Shown: piece by piece, positions 1 through 11,819 of the stretch
How positions within the stretch are numbered: the stretch's first letter is position 1
Layout of the letters: each line of letters opens with the position of its first letter
NCBI GenBank assembly: GCA_015178975.1
Contig: WHVD01000002.1
Span: 1,364,001 to 1,428,000, forward strand
Reading direction: 5' to 3'
DNA length: 64,000 nucleotides
Source: Hysterangium stoloniferum
Taxonomy: Eukaryota; Basidiomycota; Agaricomycetes; Hysterangiales; Hysterangiaceae
The notes under the pieces: model-generated
What the model saw: only the letters and a program-made list of their open reading frames with translations
The model's database searches: none
Told to the model about the DNA's origin: nothing
Translations under genes and position numbers: made by a program

Positions 1-54
1 CTCACTATATGCTGTGGAGGCAGTATTTCGATCGTATGTCTCCTCATTCTTACC

Positions 55-1604
55 ATGAGAACGAGCTTGCTGAACACAGCCCTTACTCTTCGTCCAGTCG
101 TTCCGGTAGTAATTTTGGTAAGCATTTGCCTAAAGTCAGCCATGAAATCGTCTGTATACAACTATCGACATCACCAGGCTTATGACTACATTCTCACACT
201 TCCTGGGGAAGTCAAGTTAATGTGGGGGACACCATGGGGGATAGGACGGATACTTTTTACCTTGACTCGCTATAGTGCCTTTTTAGAATGCATATTCTTG
301 ACATTCCGTGAGTCTTCCTTTGACATGAGAGCTCTTGAGAACTCATCTGTGTTTTCATAGTGCATTTTGCCAAGAGCGATTTACTTTCTCACCGAACGGT
401 TAGCACTCTACTGTTCCGGGGTAATTATATGTAATGACGAGCGATTTCTAGTGTTCTATTATCTATCAAATTAGCGGCTGTATGCTTTCCAATCACCACC
501 ATTTGTGTCAACTCATAGTTTCATAGGGTGCATTTTCGTTGGTGTAGCAGTTGCAGAAGGTAGGCGAACGTTACTCGGGTCTCCGACACCTATGTGTAGT
601 TGTAGTCACTCACTTGATGCAGCCGTATTCATTTTCAGAACCTATGCTATCTGGAAGCAAAGCTCTAAAATCCTGTGGTTTTTTGGTTGTGTTTTGGGAC
701 TTATTGGGATCCCGGGAATATACCTGACGCACATATCTGTTTCTCGAGTACGATGTCAGTCTCTTTACACCACTACTTCTATCAAACCTTGACATTCTGT
801 GCAGTTGGCACCAACCCCCTCCCATCGGGACAGAGCTGTTTCGTAGTTGAGAGTAAACGGTCGAGCTTGACGCTTCTCTGGGATTATGCCCTTACGCTAA
901 TATTTGAAACACGTAGGAGGATTTATTTATCATATTTTATGATATTTTAACCGTATCCACCAGTAATTCTTGTTTTGACCCTCGTACCCGGACTCCGACA
1001 CCGTAAGTCTTTATCTTGGGGGAATTTTCTCAAAATCAGCATTGATTTATAATCCTCTCGTAACTCAGACTGGCGTAAATCGAGCTTGATGGGAACTTTA
1101 TATAAAGATGGTATTGCTCAAGCCTCAAGCTGGTAGTGAAGTATTAACCGCACTTCGATCGTCCAGGTATCATATACTATGTCTTTCTTACAGCATTCTC
1201 CATCGGTAACGTAATATGCCTTGGCGCTTTCCAAGTACCTCTATTCAATTGTTTATCCCTATATTACCATACTAATGGCCACTCTTCAGAACACGACAGG
1301 GGCAACCCTAGTTTTGTAAGTTTTCCCATTTCTCTCTAGATCCCCTTCAAATTAATACCCATAAAAACCATTACTCACAATTAGACTTCAACGTGTTCTG
1401 CACTCCGTTTTAACCTCACGTATTCTACTACACATACGCCACGCAGGAGCCAAAGACCGTCAAGAGTTTGCATTGTCGGGTGTGGTGGATTGGTATCCTC
1501 AAGGACAAATATCCACCGTTGTGTTTGGGGTCGAAACACTCTTTGGATACGATTCTAGATCAACTTTAGCGCGTATCCACGAAGTGGAAGGGGAGCATTG
1601 CTAG
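55..1604 (+). CDS. DUF6533-type seven-helix membrane protein
   Basis: Multi-exon gene of a basidiomycete-expanded family of GPCR-like membrane proteins of unknown ligand. Exons read by hand: 55-117, 178-307, 361-398, 452-479, 527-559, 623-754, 805-912, 964-1002, 1069-1110, 1167-1234, 1290-1315 and 1385-1604. Phases agree throughout and give 308 residues. Family hallmarks seen are YDYILTLPGEVKLMW after the first helix, FRTYAIWKQSSKILWFF, the GQSCFVV loop, TLYKDGIIYYV, and LQRVLHSVLTSRILLHIR before the cytoplasmic tail. No stop or frameshift was needed, so the gene looks intact. The ATG at 55 opens straight into a hydrophobic segment; a start outside the window cannot be excluded because the window begins here. 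The reaction or ligand is unknown for the family. Confidence 0.8.
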
Positions 1605-1931
1605 GAAACGTACTAGATAGCTTGCGAATCGTGGAACATTATTACTTTTTAAATGTAGCATTGGATAAAAATATTCCAAAGCATAAACCATATCTGTAGA
1701 TTTACTTAATGCAAGACAATTTTGCAGCTTGCCTCATTTCCTGACCATATTCCATTATATTCGTAAAATATATCATTGAAATACCAAAAATTGGCGTGAT
1801 TGTCTATTCCTGGATTTGTTTGACCACTCAACACTGTATTGGAGCGGACATACTGGAAACTGCTGGAAGGGCCAGGGCGGTGGTAGCCAGCTAGCTTACG
1901 CAAGCAAAGAGTACCGCCAAGAACTCAAACT
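1605..1931. other. Intergenic spacer and probable promoter of the Dsk2 gene
   Basis: A 327-bp gap between two plus-strand genes. It is AT-rich (several TATAT and AAATAT runs) but has no clear TATA box at a fixed distance from the next ATG. No RNA gene or repeat was seen. Confidence 0.4.
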
Positions 1932-3384
1932 ATGTCTTCATCTACCCCCACTGACTCTCCTTCGGAAATCTTGATAAACGTAAAGGGTTGGTCTTGACCT
2001 CATATGGAGAAGTCGCAGTCCTCTCATACTTTGTCTCAGGTCCCAGTGAGCTGAAGATTCAAATCACTATAGCTACGGACAAGACGGTACTTGATCTCAA
2101 ACACGCCATCGCAGAGAAGTCTGATGTCGAAGCGGACAGACAGAGGCTGATCTACAGTGGTTAATATACATTTATCCGTCATGATTATATGTCTTCTGAT
2201 TTTGCACCACTTCGTCAGGTAAAGTGCTTAAAGTATGTAAAAAAGATGACGTTTAAGAACAAAAGGTGTAACTTTGTGTTATTTAGGACGACGAGCTTCT
2301 ATCGCATTACAAGATCCAAACTTCGCATACAATTCACATGGTCAAAGGTGCCGCTCGTTCAGCTGCAGCTGCGTCGTCATCCGCACCACAGCCCCTACCG
2401 ACCATGCAAGCGGGCCAGAACCCTTCGGATCCGTTGACGCTTCTCAACGGGCACATGGGACACGGTCTGATGGCTGGGCTTAACCCTTTCGCCAATCTGG
2501 GAGTCAACCCCAATGACCCTAACATGGTGAGCACGCCCCAAATTCATGTTGTAGACCGTTTTTATGTACTAGGACGCAGTTCCAAGGGATGATGGACTCT
2601 CCTCAATTCCTCCAACAAATGTCAACCCTCATGTCGAACCCCGCCATAGTCGACCAAATCATCGCCTCGAACCCGAACCTCCAACAAATGGGCCCCCAAA
2701 TCCGCCAAGTCTTCCAGTCCGAGCAGTTCCGTCAAATGATGTACGTGCACCCATCCATTTTAATTTTGCACAACGCACGGCTCATCCATGCACACCGCAA
2801 GGTCAAACCCTGATTCACTGCGGACGATGCTCCAGATGTCGACCATGCTTCGAGAGTCTGGGGCCATGCCGGGCACAGGCGCGGGCCCTTTCGGCGCAGT
2901 CCCGGCCGGCGCTAATGCACCCGCCAACCCTACCGCCAACCCGCCATTCAACCCGTCGTTGTGGCCGCCATTCCCACCGGCGACTCCCGCGGCAGGCGCA
3001 GGCGCAGCAGCGGGAACAGGCGCAGCAGCAGCAGCCGGCGCAGGAGTGGGAGCAGACGCAGCTGGCGGCGCTCCAGCCCCAAGTGGGGCGGGTGGAGGGC
3101 TCGTCGACCCGGCCCTTCTTCAGCAGCTCTTTGGAGGGCTAGGGAGTGGCGCAGGCAGCCCAAGTGGGATGGGTGGACTGGGGCTGGGTGGGATGGGAGG
3201 CTTTGGGGCTGTGCCGCCTGCTCCAACTGACACAAGGAGCCCAGAAGAGAGATTCCAAACCCAGCTGCAACAGCTGCAAGACATGGGGTTTGTGAACGCG
3301 TCACAGAATGTTCGTGCGCTGCTAGCAACCGGTGGCAATGTGCATTCTGCGATCGAGTATATCCTGGGTGGCGGTGGCTTATAA
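1932..3384 (+). CDS. DSK2: Dsk2/ubiquilin-type proteasome shuttle protein
   Basis: Carries ubiquitylated proteins to the proteasome through an N-terminal ubiquitin-like domain (UBL) and a C-terminal UBA domain. Exons read as 1932-1986, 2040-2159, 2219-2232 (14 nt), 2287-2526, 2580-2740 and 2802-3384, in phase, giving 390 residues. The UBL spans about residues 12-85 and ends in HYKIQTSHTIHMVKG, typical of Dsk2. The middle has STI1-like NPAIVDQIIASNPNLQQM and NPDSLRTMLQM segments. A long Ala/Gly/Pro-rich linker follows, then a UBA starting near FQTQLQQLQDMGF and ending AIEYILGGGGL. The length is close to yeast Dsk2. Expected location is nucleus and cytosol. The gene is convergent with the Dus gene. 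Confidence 0.93.
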
Positions 3385-3759
3385 GCAGCTAATTGTGGTA
3401 GGGCTTCACTTTCTTGTACCTTTTGCCATTTGTTATTGTATAAGAAACATTATATTGCGTTCTAGATTGTGTGATGTGACATAGTATAACTAGTGATAAC
3501 TCCAAAACGGCTGGATAATCCCGGCCAAGCTCCGTCCCAAAGTGTGTGGAATGATGATAATTTGAGTACGGTTGTTCTCATCGTGCTGTACGCTCAAGAT
3601 CTTTCTGAGCGTCTGATAGTGAGGAAAGCGGCCGTTTGATGGGACTCGTAGGCTCGACCCCTGGGTTATTTTGGGCAAGGTTTTTGATAACACCTTTAAC
3701 ACGATCTACGATTTACCATCAGCGACGGGAGCTATTGAGGTAGGATATATCCATCGGTA
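3385..3759. other. Intergenic region between convergent gene ends
   Basis: The 3' flanks of the Dsk2 and Dus1 genes meet here. It should contain both poly(A) sites (an AT-rich stretch lies near 3430-3470), but no single canonical AATAAA signal stands out. No other feature was seen. Confidence 0.4.
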
Positions 3760-5604
3760 TCAACCTTTCCCTCTATCACGAGGCGTTGGAGGTGGTGGAC
3801 GAAAATACGGCTGTGCAAGCCAATACGGGAGGAGTATCGATCGGGACGGTTCGTCCAGTTTTGCCAACACGGCTAAAGGAACATTTTGGAAAGGCTCCGC
3901 AGCTTTCTGGTCTCCAAGGTAAATACGACAGAGCTAATATAACTAGCAGAAAGGGTATTTACCACCATCCGAAGTTGCATCTCCTCGCAGATAGCTTGAT
4001 ATTCTTCCAATGCTTGCAAGTTACCTCGGACTTGACCTAATCGTTCACGGAGGTCTTTTTCGACGCCGAGCGCTGGACGCATGATTTTAAACAGGTGACC
4101 CTTAACTGCGCTTAGGGCGGTAGGTGTCTTTATGGAACGCACGATCGACAGATACTCCAGGGCAAGATCTGCATGAGGCGGATGCAATAGCAGATGTGAG
4201 GCGTACCCAGGGAAATTGGTAGGATCAGTAGGAGACGGGGGGAAGGCTGATGCAATGACGTCGTCCGTGATAACTTTCGGCAACGAAGCAAACAAAGCGG
4301 GATTATACAACTGTCCTTCGGCGCTCATGAGGGCATCCGCTCCCGTGTGCGCAAGACATCGTATCGCGTCAGAAGCGTACAAAACATTACCATTCGCAAA
4401 TACAGGGACCTTGACGGCTCGCTTAACGGCACGAATTTTGTCCCAGTCAGCCAGGCCCTGGCAGAGCATCAATCAAAAGGGACAGAATCAGGCAGTTCAA
4501 TTACTGTTTTGATAATGGCCAGGAGCATCAAGAGACTCACACTATTGACACCACGCTGCTCACGGAGACGACCGTGACAAGAAAGAATTTGAGCCCCTGC
4601 ACGTTCCATCATTTGGGCGTATTGCACTGTCTTCTCTACTGTTGGGAAAACACGAAATTTGGCAGTTACAGGGATTCTCAGGTTGGTATGGAGAATGTTG
4701 ACTGAGGATTGGATTGAATCGAGATCAGTAAAACGTTGATTGGCTCGGTAAGGATGAGTTGGAAGTAAAATGGTGGTCAAAGATTGATCGTGGTCTGGCA
4801 CAAGAGCAACTATGTTCCATCTAAAGCTCTCAACAACCCATAATACCCACGCAAGTTGAATCCCGCTGTTGTCCACCTGGGGCAACTCGCCGTGCCACCA
4901 CTACGATCCACCAACTGGCAAAAAAAATTGAAAAAAAGCACTCACTCAATCGATAAATAAGATCCCAGTCATCTTGTAAGAAACAGCCGTATTTTCCTCT
5001 GCGGGCAATATCTTGGGGACATCCAAAATTGATGTCAATTGCGTCACAGTGCGGTTCTACGACTTTCGCAGCTGCGAGGAGAATATCGGGATCATTGGCG
5101 CAAAACTTGAATTGAAATTATGTGTGAATTTGCAAGTACAAAAAGCGGATCTGACCTGGACAATGAGAGGTCGGTCGGCCGGACCTCCTTCCTCACCATT
5201 AGGAATATCAAAACTTAAATCCTGGTATTTGGGGTTTTTCGGATCCATGAAAACCTAAGCGTATTGTTCCTACAACCTATCATTGGCACCCACGATATAA
5301 TACTGCGTACCTTGGCGTTGATCATGGGCGTATAGACAAGCTGCAACGATCAACGTTTAGTCGTGGCAGTACAAGGAAACACGCAGTCTTATTCTTACTT
5401 GGGCACCATACCTACGTGACAATATTCGCCACGCCTAATTTCACTGATCTTCAGAAGAAAAAAATGTATGACAATAGAAGCTACGCTCACGAGCTCACTC
5501 TGGTCGACCATCGGACCCACGACATATCGCGGACTGCCTAAGACTTGCTTATAAAAGTCATAGCCGCCTAGCTTCGGGATTATTGGACGGGGCTCGTCGG
5601 TCAT
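3760..5604 (-). CDS. DUS1: tRNA-dihydrouridine synthase, Dus1 family (tRNA D16/D17)
   Basis: An FMN enzyme reducing uridine to dihydrouridine in the tRNA D loop. Eight exons in minus orientation: 5604-5491, 5434-5399, 5340-5311, 5254-5156, 5105-4946, 4701-4541, 4457-3963 and 3906-3760. Phases agree and give 413 residues. Seen in order: APMVDQSEL-like VGPMVDQSEL then AWRILSRRYGAQ (residues 30-50); INFGCPQDIARRGKYG with the family cysteine; VTAKFRVF; CHGRLREQRGVNSGLADW; VPVFANGN; and GADALMSAEG for FMN binding. The C-terminus WLAQPYFRPPP fits Dus1. The exon 7 donor has two equivalent choices 3 nt apart. The gene looks intact and its start is a true ATG. Confidence 0.93.
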
Positions 5605-6130
5605 CGGTCGTTTCCAAGCTAGCGACGGCCAGCGTAACCTTGAGAGAACACGCTGAATCTTTATTAAGCCCGGTGGTGACTTTTCAAAATTTGCTTCCGT
5701 GGCTGACGATGACTAAGCGGAAAGCTTTGAGTTTCCTACATTTTGGTCGCCGTTTGAAATACATATTTGATCTATTTAATCTATTGAAACAGTGTGTATG
5801 TATACAAGAAGGCGAGAGCTACTGCTGTGTTAATCTTATTTCCTGTGGTTGAACATCATAGTTTAACCTGGAATATTTATAACTCCAGAGACCGACGGCG
5901 TGCAAAACTGGCCTCAGCCAAGTTTGTTGGACGGTCAATAGGCTGAACGGTGGGCTTTTTTAGTCTTCAGATTCGTGACCAGTCTACACATTGAGTGGAT
6001 TGGTCACGAGTCTGGTGAGCTTTGCTAACCCATGTTTGAAGTCAGAACTCGAAGCATCTCCTTGAACTTAGAACTTAGAGCATTTTGACAGATGAAAAAG
6101 CTTAACCTTGGTCAACGTCACAATTGACAT
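5605..6130. other. Upstream region of the Dus1 gene, no gene recognised
   Basis: Contains short ORFs only and nothing with family resemblance. A probable 5' UTR and promoter of the minus-strand Dus1 gene lie at the left edge. The right part is unique-looking sequence leading into degenerate repeats. Confidence 0.35.
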
Positions 6131-6140
6131 TAATTCTCCG

Positions 6141-6232
6141 CGGTGGGGTTACTATCGGATAGCCCATCCATGCCGTATCTAGAACTTCTCGGTGGCGGGG
6201 TTACTTTCAGATAGCCCATCCAGACTAGATCT
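6141..6232. repeat. Degenerate tandem duplication, about 45-49 bp unit
   Basis: Two copies (about 6141-6183 and 6190-6232) share GGTGGGGTTACT and GATAGCCCATCCA with scattered mismatches. No coding content was seen. Confidence 0.6.
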
Positions 6233-6331
6233 AGTAGTGTGGCTCGGCAGCCATGGTTCATAGTTACATGCCGCACAGGAGATTTACATCTACTTTAAAC
6301 CCAGTGGCAGAAACACTAACCATACGCACCA

Positions 6332-6494
6332 TAATCACTATGAAAATACCCTAATAGGCTCTTGCTCCTATCTAAAACAACTTTATATCCCTAGTGCCAA
6401 ATTGTTAGATTCCATAGTAAACACAATCACTATTAAAAATACCCTACTCTTGCACCTGTCCAAAATCAACTTTATGTCCCTACTGCCAAAGTGT
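6332..6494. repeat. Degenerate direct repeat, about 70 bp
   Basis: Two diverged copies (about 6332-6405 and 6424-6494) share AATCACTAT, AAATACCCTA, CTTGC(A/T)CCT, AACTTTAT(A/G)TCCCTA and TGCCAAA in the same order. The spacing shows tandem duplication. Confidence 0.6.
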
Positions 6495-6683
6495 CTTCCA
6501 TATGATAACCTCAGTTGCAAACACGTCTGGCAAGTGCGTGAGCTCCTCTGCTCGTCAGATTCAACCAGAGCACCCGCGTCTGGCACCGAAAGACTCGTTG
6601 CCCCGCAATTCTTCTGGTAATACGGGTTGATTTATTGAAGCCAAAAAGGTTGGGAGACTTTCTGTTGGACCTGATGTTATGAT

Positions 6684-7050
6684 CTTGCTATTTGAGCCAG
6701 GGACGCACCAAGGGTATTCAAAATATCACGATGGCAATCCGGGGACAAGCGACATCTACGCTCGTACGCCGATCACAACCATATAATAATTATGGTTTTT
6801 TACAACCGATCGGGACACTTCTTCACATCTATGCCATTTAGACTCGTGACCAGCTCTCATGCTGCCATGTACCGTCTCGCCGTTTGAGCCAGTGATACAC
6901 TGGCAAGTGTATTCAAAAGATCAGGATGGCAATCAGAGGTTAAATCTAAACACGTACGTTTGAACGTCGAAGCTGGACACCCGTTCACGTATCATTCGTG
7001 ACCAGCTCCCAGACTACCATGCACCGTCTTCGGGATCTATGTATCATCAA
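6684..7050. repeat. Degenerate tandem duplication, about 190 bp unit
   Basis: Two copies share the ordered blocks GAGCCAG, GTATTCAAAA, GATGGCAATC, CGTACG, CGTGACCAGCTC and CCATG(T/C)ACCGTCT. The copies begin near 6692 and 6885. They are diverged and non-coding, and may be relics of an old element. Confidence 0.55.
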
Positions 7051-7071
7051 TGAGGCTTCATTCACGGATCT

Positions 7072-7386
7072 TCTACCATTTCCGCGTGTGTCTCGACTCC
7101 AGCAATTCCCGGTGATGCCGGCTGCGATCGCGAATGGTGACGATGGGAGAACATGTATTGAATCGTCAACAATGTGAGAGTGACGACGGCCCCCTCGATG
7201 ACATCGATCCGCTCCTGATCAATCTCAGTGATCAGGCATCTCGGGCCTAGAGTTTTACCACCAGCAAAAGCGCCCAGCCCGAAGTGCCATGATTGGCTCG
7301 TATTTATTGATGACGGGGAAAGCGCTCACTAGCTCGGGAGGCAGGTATCCGGTGCTTAACTCCTCCACATCTGTCTGTTGGGACAT
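7072..7386 (-). CDS. Unrecognised minus-strand ORF pair (possible small gene)
   Basis: From an ATG at 7386 the minus strand reads MSQQTDVEELSTGYLPPELV and continues about 43 codons to a stop. A second open stretch starting IDQERIDVIEGAVV runs 50 codons to a TGA at 7072-7074. A GT-AG intron could lie between them, but the phases I tried hit a stop at the junction, so the join is unproven. No family was recognised. It may be a decayed gene. Confidence 0.25.
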
Positions 7387-7700
7387 CTCGGCTATTCCAT
7401 CTCACTGTGAGCTACGAAGAACCAGACAAGGATACATGGAGAAAGTTCAAGCAAAGTTGCCTGAGAGCTTATATCCCGTGAATCGCGACACGTGTGAGGT
7501 CGTTAATGAAACTGGGATAAATATATCCAATTCAAGCAGCCTCACTGCCATACTGAGCAGGGCTATGCAAACCTTCGATGAACTCAGTATGAATGAAGAC
7601 GACGACGAAAAAAATGAATTCAAATAGTGCTACAGTATTATAGGCGTGAATACATCTAAAAGGGGAGGCCTGTCTCAGGAAATAATCACGAAGAAGTCGC

Positions 7701-8733
7701 TTAAACAGAGGATAAATAAAGTGATGGATGGTTCCCATAGTCAATCGTCGCTTGAGGGACTTCTGGTGTGGAAGATTCCTCATACATACAAGATTCCTCG
7801 TGAGTATCTCGGTAATTCTTGCGTGAAAATGCTTGGTGACTGGAGCTCTGATCAATTCAATATCTCAAGAAGGAACCTCATAACAACTCACCAACCACTA
7901 CATTTATATTTCCTCCCGCTGTTCATTGATAGAACATGACGGCTTGCCTCCTGCTTGCGTGAAAATTGAGTATTGCTGCCAATGTTTTCAGCGCAGGGAA
8001 AATATATGATATATAACTGTACGGACCACGTGGTACACACAAATGGCTTTTCTTGGAGGTGCGCAGACCTGATGTGTGTGATCAATTGTGGCTTCTGGGC
8101 AAATCCAACGGGGTGCTTGCACCCTGTCCAGCCGCAAAAGAAAGACCTGACGCCATTCGTTGAGAACTCCAAAACGAGGTGGTTGAGCGCTTTGCTTGTG
8201 GTGACCTGACTCCGTTGTACCCAGACATGCTGAGAGGACGACGGAGGCTTGGGCGAGCTCGAGGAGGCGTCTCTCTGAAATCTACTTAGCCTTGAGGATC
8301 GGCGGTGTCAAGGGAAGTAACTCACAGTGCTTCTGTCGCTGGAATCACTGAAATCCTCTTGGGTATGTCGGTCAGGCAGGGCCCTTCCGTGATCTGTTAC
8401 GGGTACACATCGTCAACCTGTGCATGATGGAGAGTCGTAGGGCAGACTCACATGTGTGTATTGAGGAATCCCATCGCTCTGCAATTGGGCGTATTGGTTG
8501 AGTGTCGAAGATGGCCGCTTTCCTAACAGATATAAGAGAACGATCCGTCCATGATTCGGGATCTACAAGGGAGAGCAAAGGTGAGAAACACACGACGACG
8601 ATACAAGACATGTAGACATACCAGAGTCAGTCCCGTTGCCTTGTTCGAGCATCGAACATGAAGGCTGACTATACGGATAGTCAAATCGGACGTCGTGGGG
8701 TGAGGGATAGCTATAATGTGCTTGAGAGAGCAT
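7701..8733 (-). CDS. C2H2 zinc-finger protein, paralogue 1
   Basis: Probable nucleic-acid-binding protein, likely nuclear. Exons in minus orientation: 8733-8622, 8562-8452, 8393-8326, 8274-8027, 7975-7892 and 7839-7701, in phase, 253 residues. The N-terminal third is Pro/Ser/Tyr-rich and acidic (EDFSDSSD). Three zinc modules follow. Finger 1 is FFCGWTGCKHPVGF...HIRSAH. Finger 2 is CTTCNTQFSRKQEASRH, ending in MN where a second His is expected. Finger 3 is YKCSGCHQAFSRKNYRDTHEESC, a C2HC type. The ATG at 8733 is the first in frame; the codon track opens earlier only at a GTG. Its structure and intron phases around the fingers match the gene at 10897-11819. The target is unknown. Confidence 0.75.
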
Positions 8734-9690
8734 GGGAGGAGGTGGATGTTGATGGGTTGGATTGAGAATCACGGCAATGAGGGTTTAATAGGTAAAAATC
8801 TGCCTGGGAAAGTTCAACGCCAGGAATGACTTTTGCTCCGCGAGTTTAGGATCTCAGAGGAACATCGTCCATAAGAGGAAAAACCTCGAATTTGCTGTTC
8901 CGGGTATCTATACAATTCATCCGATGGGAATGTTGTATGCTCTACAAACGCTGCGGATTGAACCGTGCTACTTAGTAAACTTGACGCTCTTCTCAAAGCC
9001 AGGGCCTAGTTATCCTTTCGAGAAGCATGAGCTGAATATAAGTCCAATAGGGTTCTTGCATCGTTGGCGCTCGAGCATGAGAATTCAACGGCATGGAAGA
9101 GTGACCCCAAGCGTGACACGGATGATCGACTCCGAGATCCCCCTTGTACTATGGCAGGTCAGAACGCCTTGTCGTTGAAACGGCTCGAAGTGACGACAGC
9201 TCCGAAACTTCCATGCGGTGTGGCTGTTATTCTGGAGCCTTGTATAATTGTATTCCTGAACGTTTTACTGCTGATTATAAGTTCCAGGGGCCGTAGTCTG
9301 ACTCCTGAGTGTGTACTAGTAAGATCACTATGTCAATGTCCCTTATAAATAGTACATCGGGATTTGCTTTCTAACAATTGTGTTGATATGGTTGCCTAGG
9401 TTAAGCTTGGACTCAGTTGCATTGGAGACGTTCTGTATTTTGCAATAGCCCATCTCCAATTTGTATTCCGGCCAAATGCTTAGAATCATTTGATGACATG
9501 TTGCCGCATGGAATGTAAAGACGAAGGAGGTATTTATAGATGCAATCCGGGGTCAATGTACAATTCCAAATATCGGAGTTCCCCGCAGTGCATCGAGTAC
9601 AGCACTTTCTTGTGGCTGAATCATTCACTCCGTTGCTTTTTTGTATACACCGCTGTTGTGATACTTGTGCACGAGCTTGGCAGGCACATC
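8734..9690. other. No gene recognised; upstream region of zinc-finger gene 1
   Basis: Only short overlapping ORFs with no family resemblance on either strand. Presumably the promoter and 5' UTR of the minus-strand zinc-finger gene lie at the left end. No RNA gene or clear repeat was seen. Confidence 0.35.
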
Positions 9691-9698
9691 ACTCTATT

Positions 9699-10685
9699 TT
9701 ACCTTGGTTTCAGGATGGAAAATAGTACGAGTGCATGATCAGTATCGAAATAGCAGACCTCCGGGCTAAAAATAGTATCAGGCCGACAAGCAGGAATGGT
9801 ATCAGGCGGGTTCAGGGAAAGCTGGATTTGTTGATCAGCTACTGGCTGGCAGCCGCTGCTTTTTAGATCCCATGATGAGGTTTCTTCAATAGCGTCTGAA
9901 CAACCAGAGCCTGCAATCACTGCAGATAGAGTCTTGAGCCAACAGATCGTTGGCGCTAGTCAACGTTCCTTAAGTACTATCGTTTATCTCTAATATATCG
10001 AGCGTCCCCGATGCCAGTCAGATCAAATCAGAAGGCATTCATTCCGATTTTAGACTCACTAGAGACGGACACACCAATGAGAGCGGAAGATGGGTATTTG
10101 ATGGACTCCGACAGGGCAGTGATTCCATCACTTTTGTCTATCAAATCCGCGGAGTAGTTTTCATTTATGATCAGAATTAAAAGGGAATACAGCGACACAT
10201 CTGGGAGGATGTGTTAATGTAGATTTCGTGCAGATGCCCCTCACTACATTTGTAGGAATGGACGTCATCTCGTTTCCGAAACTCATCAAATTTGATAGGA
10301 AGTATATGCCAGAGCTAAAATAAGCCAAAATGAATAACCGAGGAGCGCCCGTTAGGCAGGGGCAATACACGGATGAAACCGCTGCTTGACCATCCACCGA
10401 TGCCGTCTCAAGAGACTCCGGAGGTGGAAGCGCTCGCAAATCACTTCGTATGAAGATGTATTGATATGGCTGTAGTCTCACTTGGATGGCTTGCATTCAT
10501 GCCACCACCGCCACCCGCTAGTTTACCTACATGAAGGAGCTCACACGTGGGGAAGGAGCCAACAAGAGATTCAGAAGCCTGACACTGCATAGCATCACCC
10601 AATCCGGTTGTTTGACTGACTAAATGAGAGGGTGCGGGCCTGATCTCTTTGGGGGTGAGGGTCGTAGAAGCCAGGGTAACCCCAT
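9699..10685 (-). other. Possible unrecognised multi-exon gene or relic
   Basis: Several minus-strand stretches have coding-like composition: GYPGFYDPHPQRDQART near 10.67-10.63 kb, a GGGGGMNASHP stretch near 10.51 kb, ALPPPESLETASVDGQ near 10.44 kb, and CSDAIEETSSWDLKSSGC near 9.90 kb. They do not splice into one consistent frame by eye. No domain was identified. It may be a decayed regulator, since its low-complexity start resembles the neighbouring zinc-finger genes. Confidence 0.2.
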
Positions 10686-10896
10686 ATGGAGCGTTTTACA
10701 AATCGATTTTCAGTCACTATTGAGTAGCCAAACCAGTAGGAGAATCTACCAGTTTGCCGACGCAGTATCACTCATAGAGATAAGATTAATATTTTGTAAT
10801 AGTCTATACATATGGAAACTACAAGGAAGAATTCTAACGGTGATCCATAGTCGATCAATCATAAAAATTGATTGAATCCATCTGAATACAAAAGGT

Positions 10897-11819
10897 CTAC
10901 TCTCCCATGTCACCCTCCCCTGACAAACATTCATCTTCGTGAGCGTCACGATGGTCTTTCTGCAAGAAAACGCGATCACTGAAAAATTGATATCAATATA
11001 AAAAAATGACTGGATAAAAAGAACACTTTACCATCCACTGCACTTGTACTGCCGACGATTCATAGTGGCCACGTGCCGGCCAGCGTCTTGTCTACGGTCG
11101 AACGTGGCGTTACTGGAAAGGTGGGAGGGTATGAATGAAAATAGTAACAACCAAGTAGTCGGATGCGAACCAAGTTGTGCAGATGTACGGTTTCTCTTGT
11201 AGATGTACAGAGCGAATATGCGCGAGGAGCTGTGCCTGCTTGGCGAAACCGACGGGATATTGGCATCCTTGCCAACCGCAGAAAAACGAAACCACTCCGT
11301 CGCGGGATATTTCAACGATCACATCTCGGAGGTCGTCGACAGGCGTACTGTCCATCCTTTCTACGATGACATGCTGATAGAATTGTATGAAGGGCTTGAA
11401 TGGTCAATATCAATAGTCACGCTTACTGGCTGTGCTTCGTTGGAAAGCGATGCTGCTCCACCGCCTGAAACGCAAAAATCAATGAGGATCGTGTGACACA
11501 ATCTTGAAATTGAAGTTAGGGACCGGGCTTACCCTGAGAGCCATAGTATGTCCCGTGTGAGGACGACGGTTGGAAACCTAAATAACATGCCTTTTGAGCA
11601 CAGTAGCTGTATTACAATAAAAAAATTGATACCTGAGGCATAAGTTAACACTATTGTTTCAACAGAAATATGGAAGTGGATAGCAGGGAAAGGGAGGCAA
11701 TTCTGAATATGCGGATAGCCAATGAATTAAGTCAGGCCAAACTCACCATAAGGATACCCAGAGCCACCTCCGGAAGACCCTTGGTAATATTGACCACTTC
11801 CCCAGCCTTGTTGCGACAT
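10897..11819 (-). CDS. C2H2 zinc-finger protein, paralogue 2
   Basis: Shorter relative of the gene at 7701-8733. Exons in minus orientation: 11819-11747, 11577-11533, 11464-11427, 11373-11171, 11112-11032 and 10978-10897, in phase, 173 residues. It starts MSQQGWGSGQYYQGSSGGG (Gly/Tyr/Gln-rich). A segment QPHVIVERMDS...DVIVEISRDG aligns with the same place in paralogue 1. Three zinc modules follow: FFCGWQGCQYPVGF...HIRSVH, CTTCNATFDRRQDAGRH ending in MN, and YKCSGCDRVFLQKDHRDAHEDEC. The protein ends in an acidic tail. It is intact. It shares the odd finger 2 lacking its last His and the C2HC finger 3 with its paralogue, so these changes predate the duplication. Confidence 0.75.

Noticed and set aside
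2915..3338. Several Ser/Arg/Gln- and Leu-rich ORFs overlapping the Dsk2 gene
   Set aside because: Shadow frames of the GC-rich Ala/Gly/Pro linker of Dsk2.
4216..4577. Plus-strand ORFs of 76-98 codons
   Set aside because: They lie opposite well-conserved exon 6-7 sequence of the Dus1 gene and have no family resemblance.
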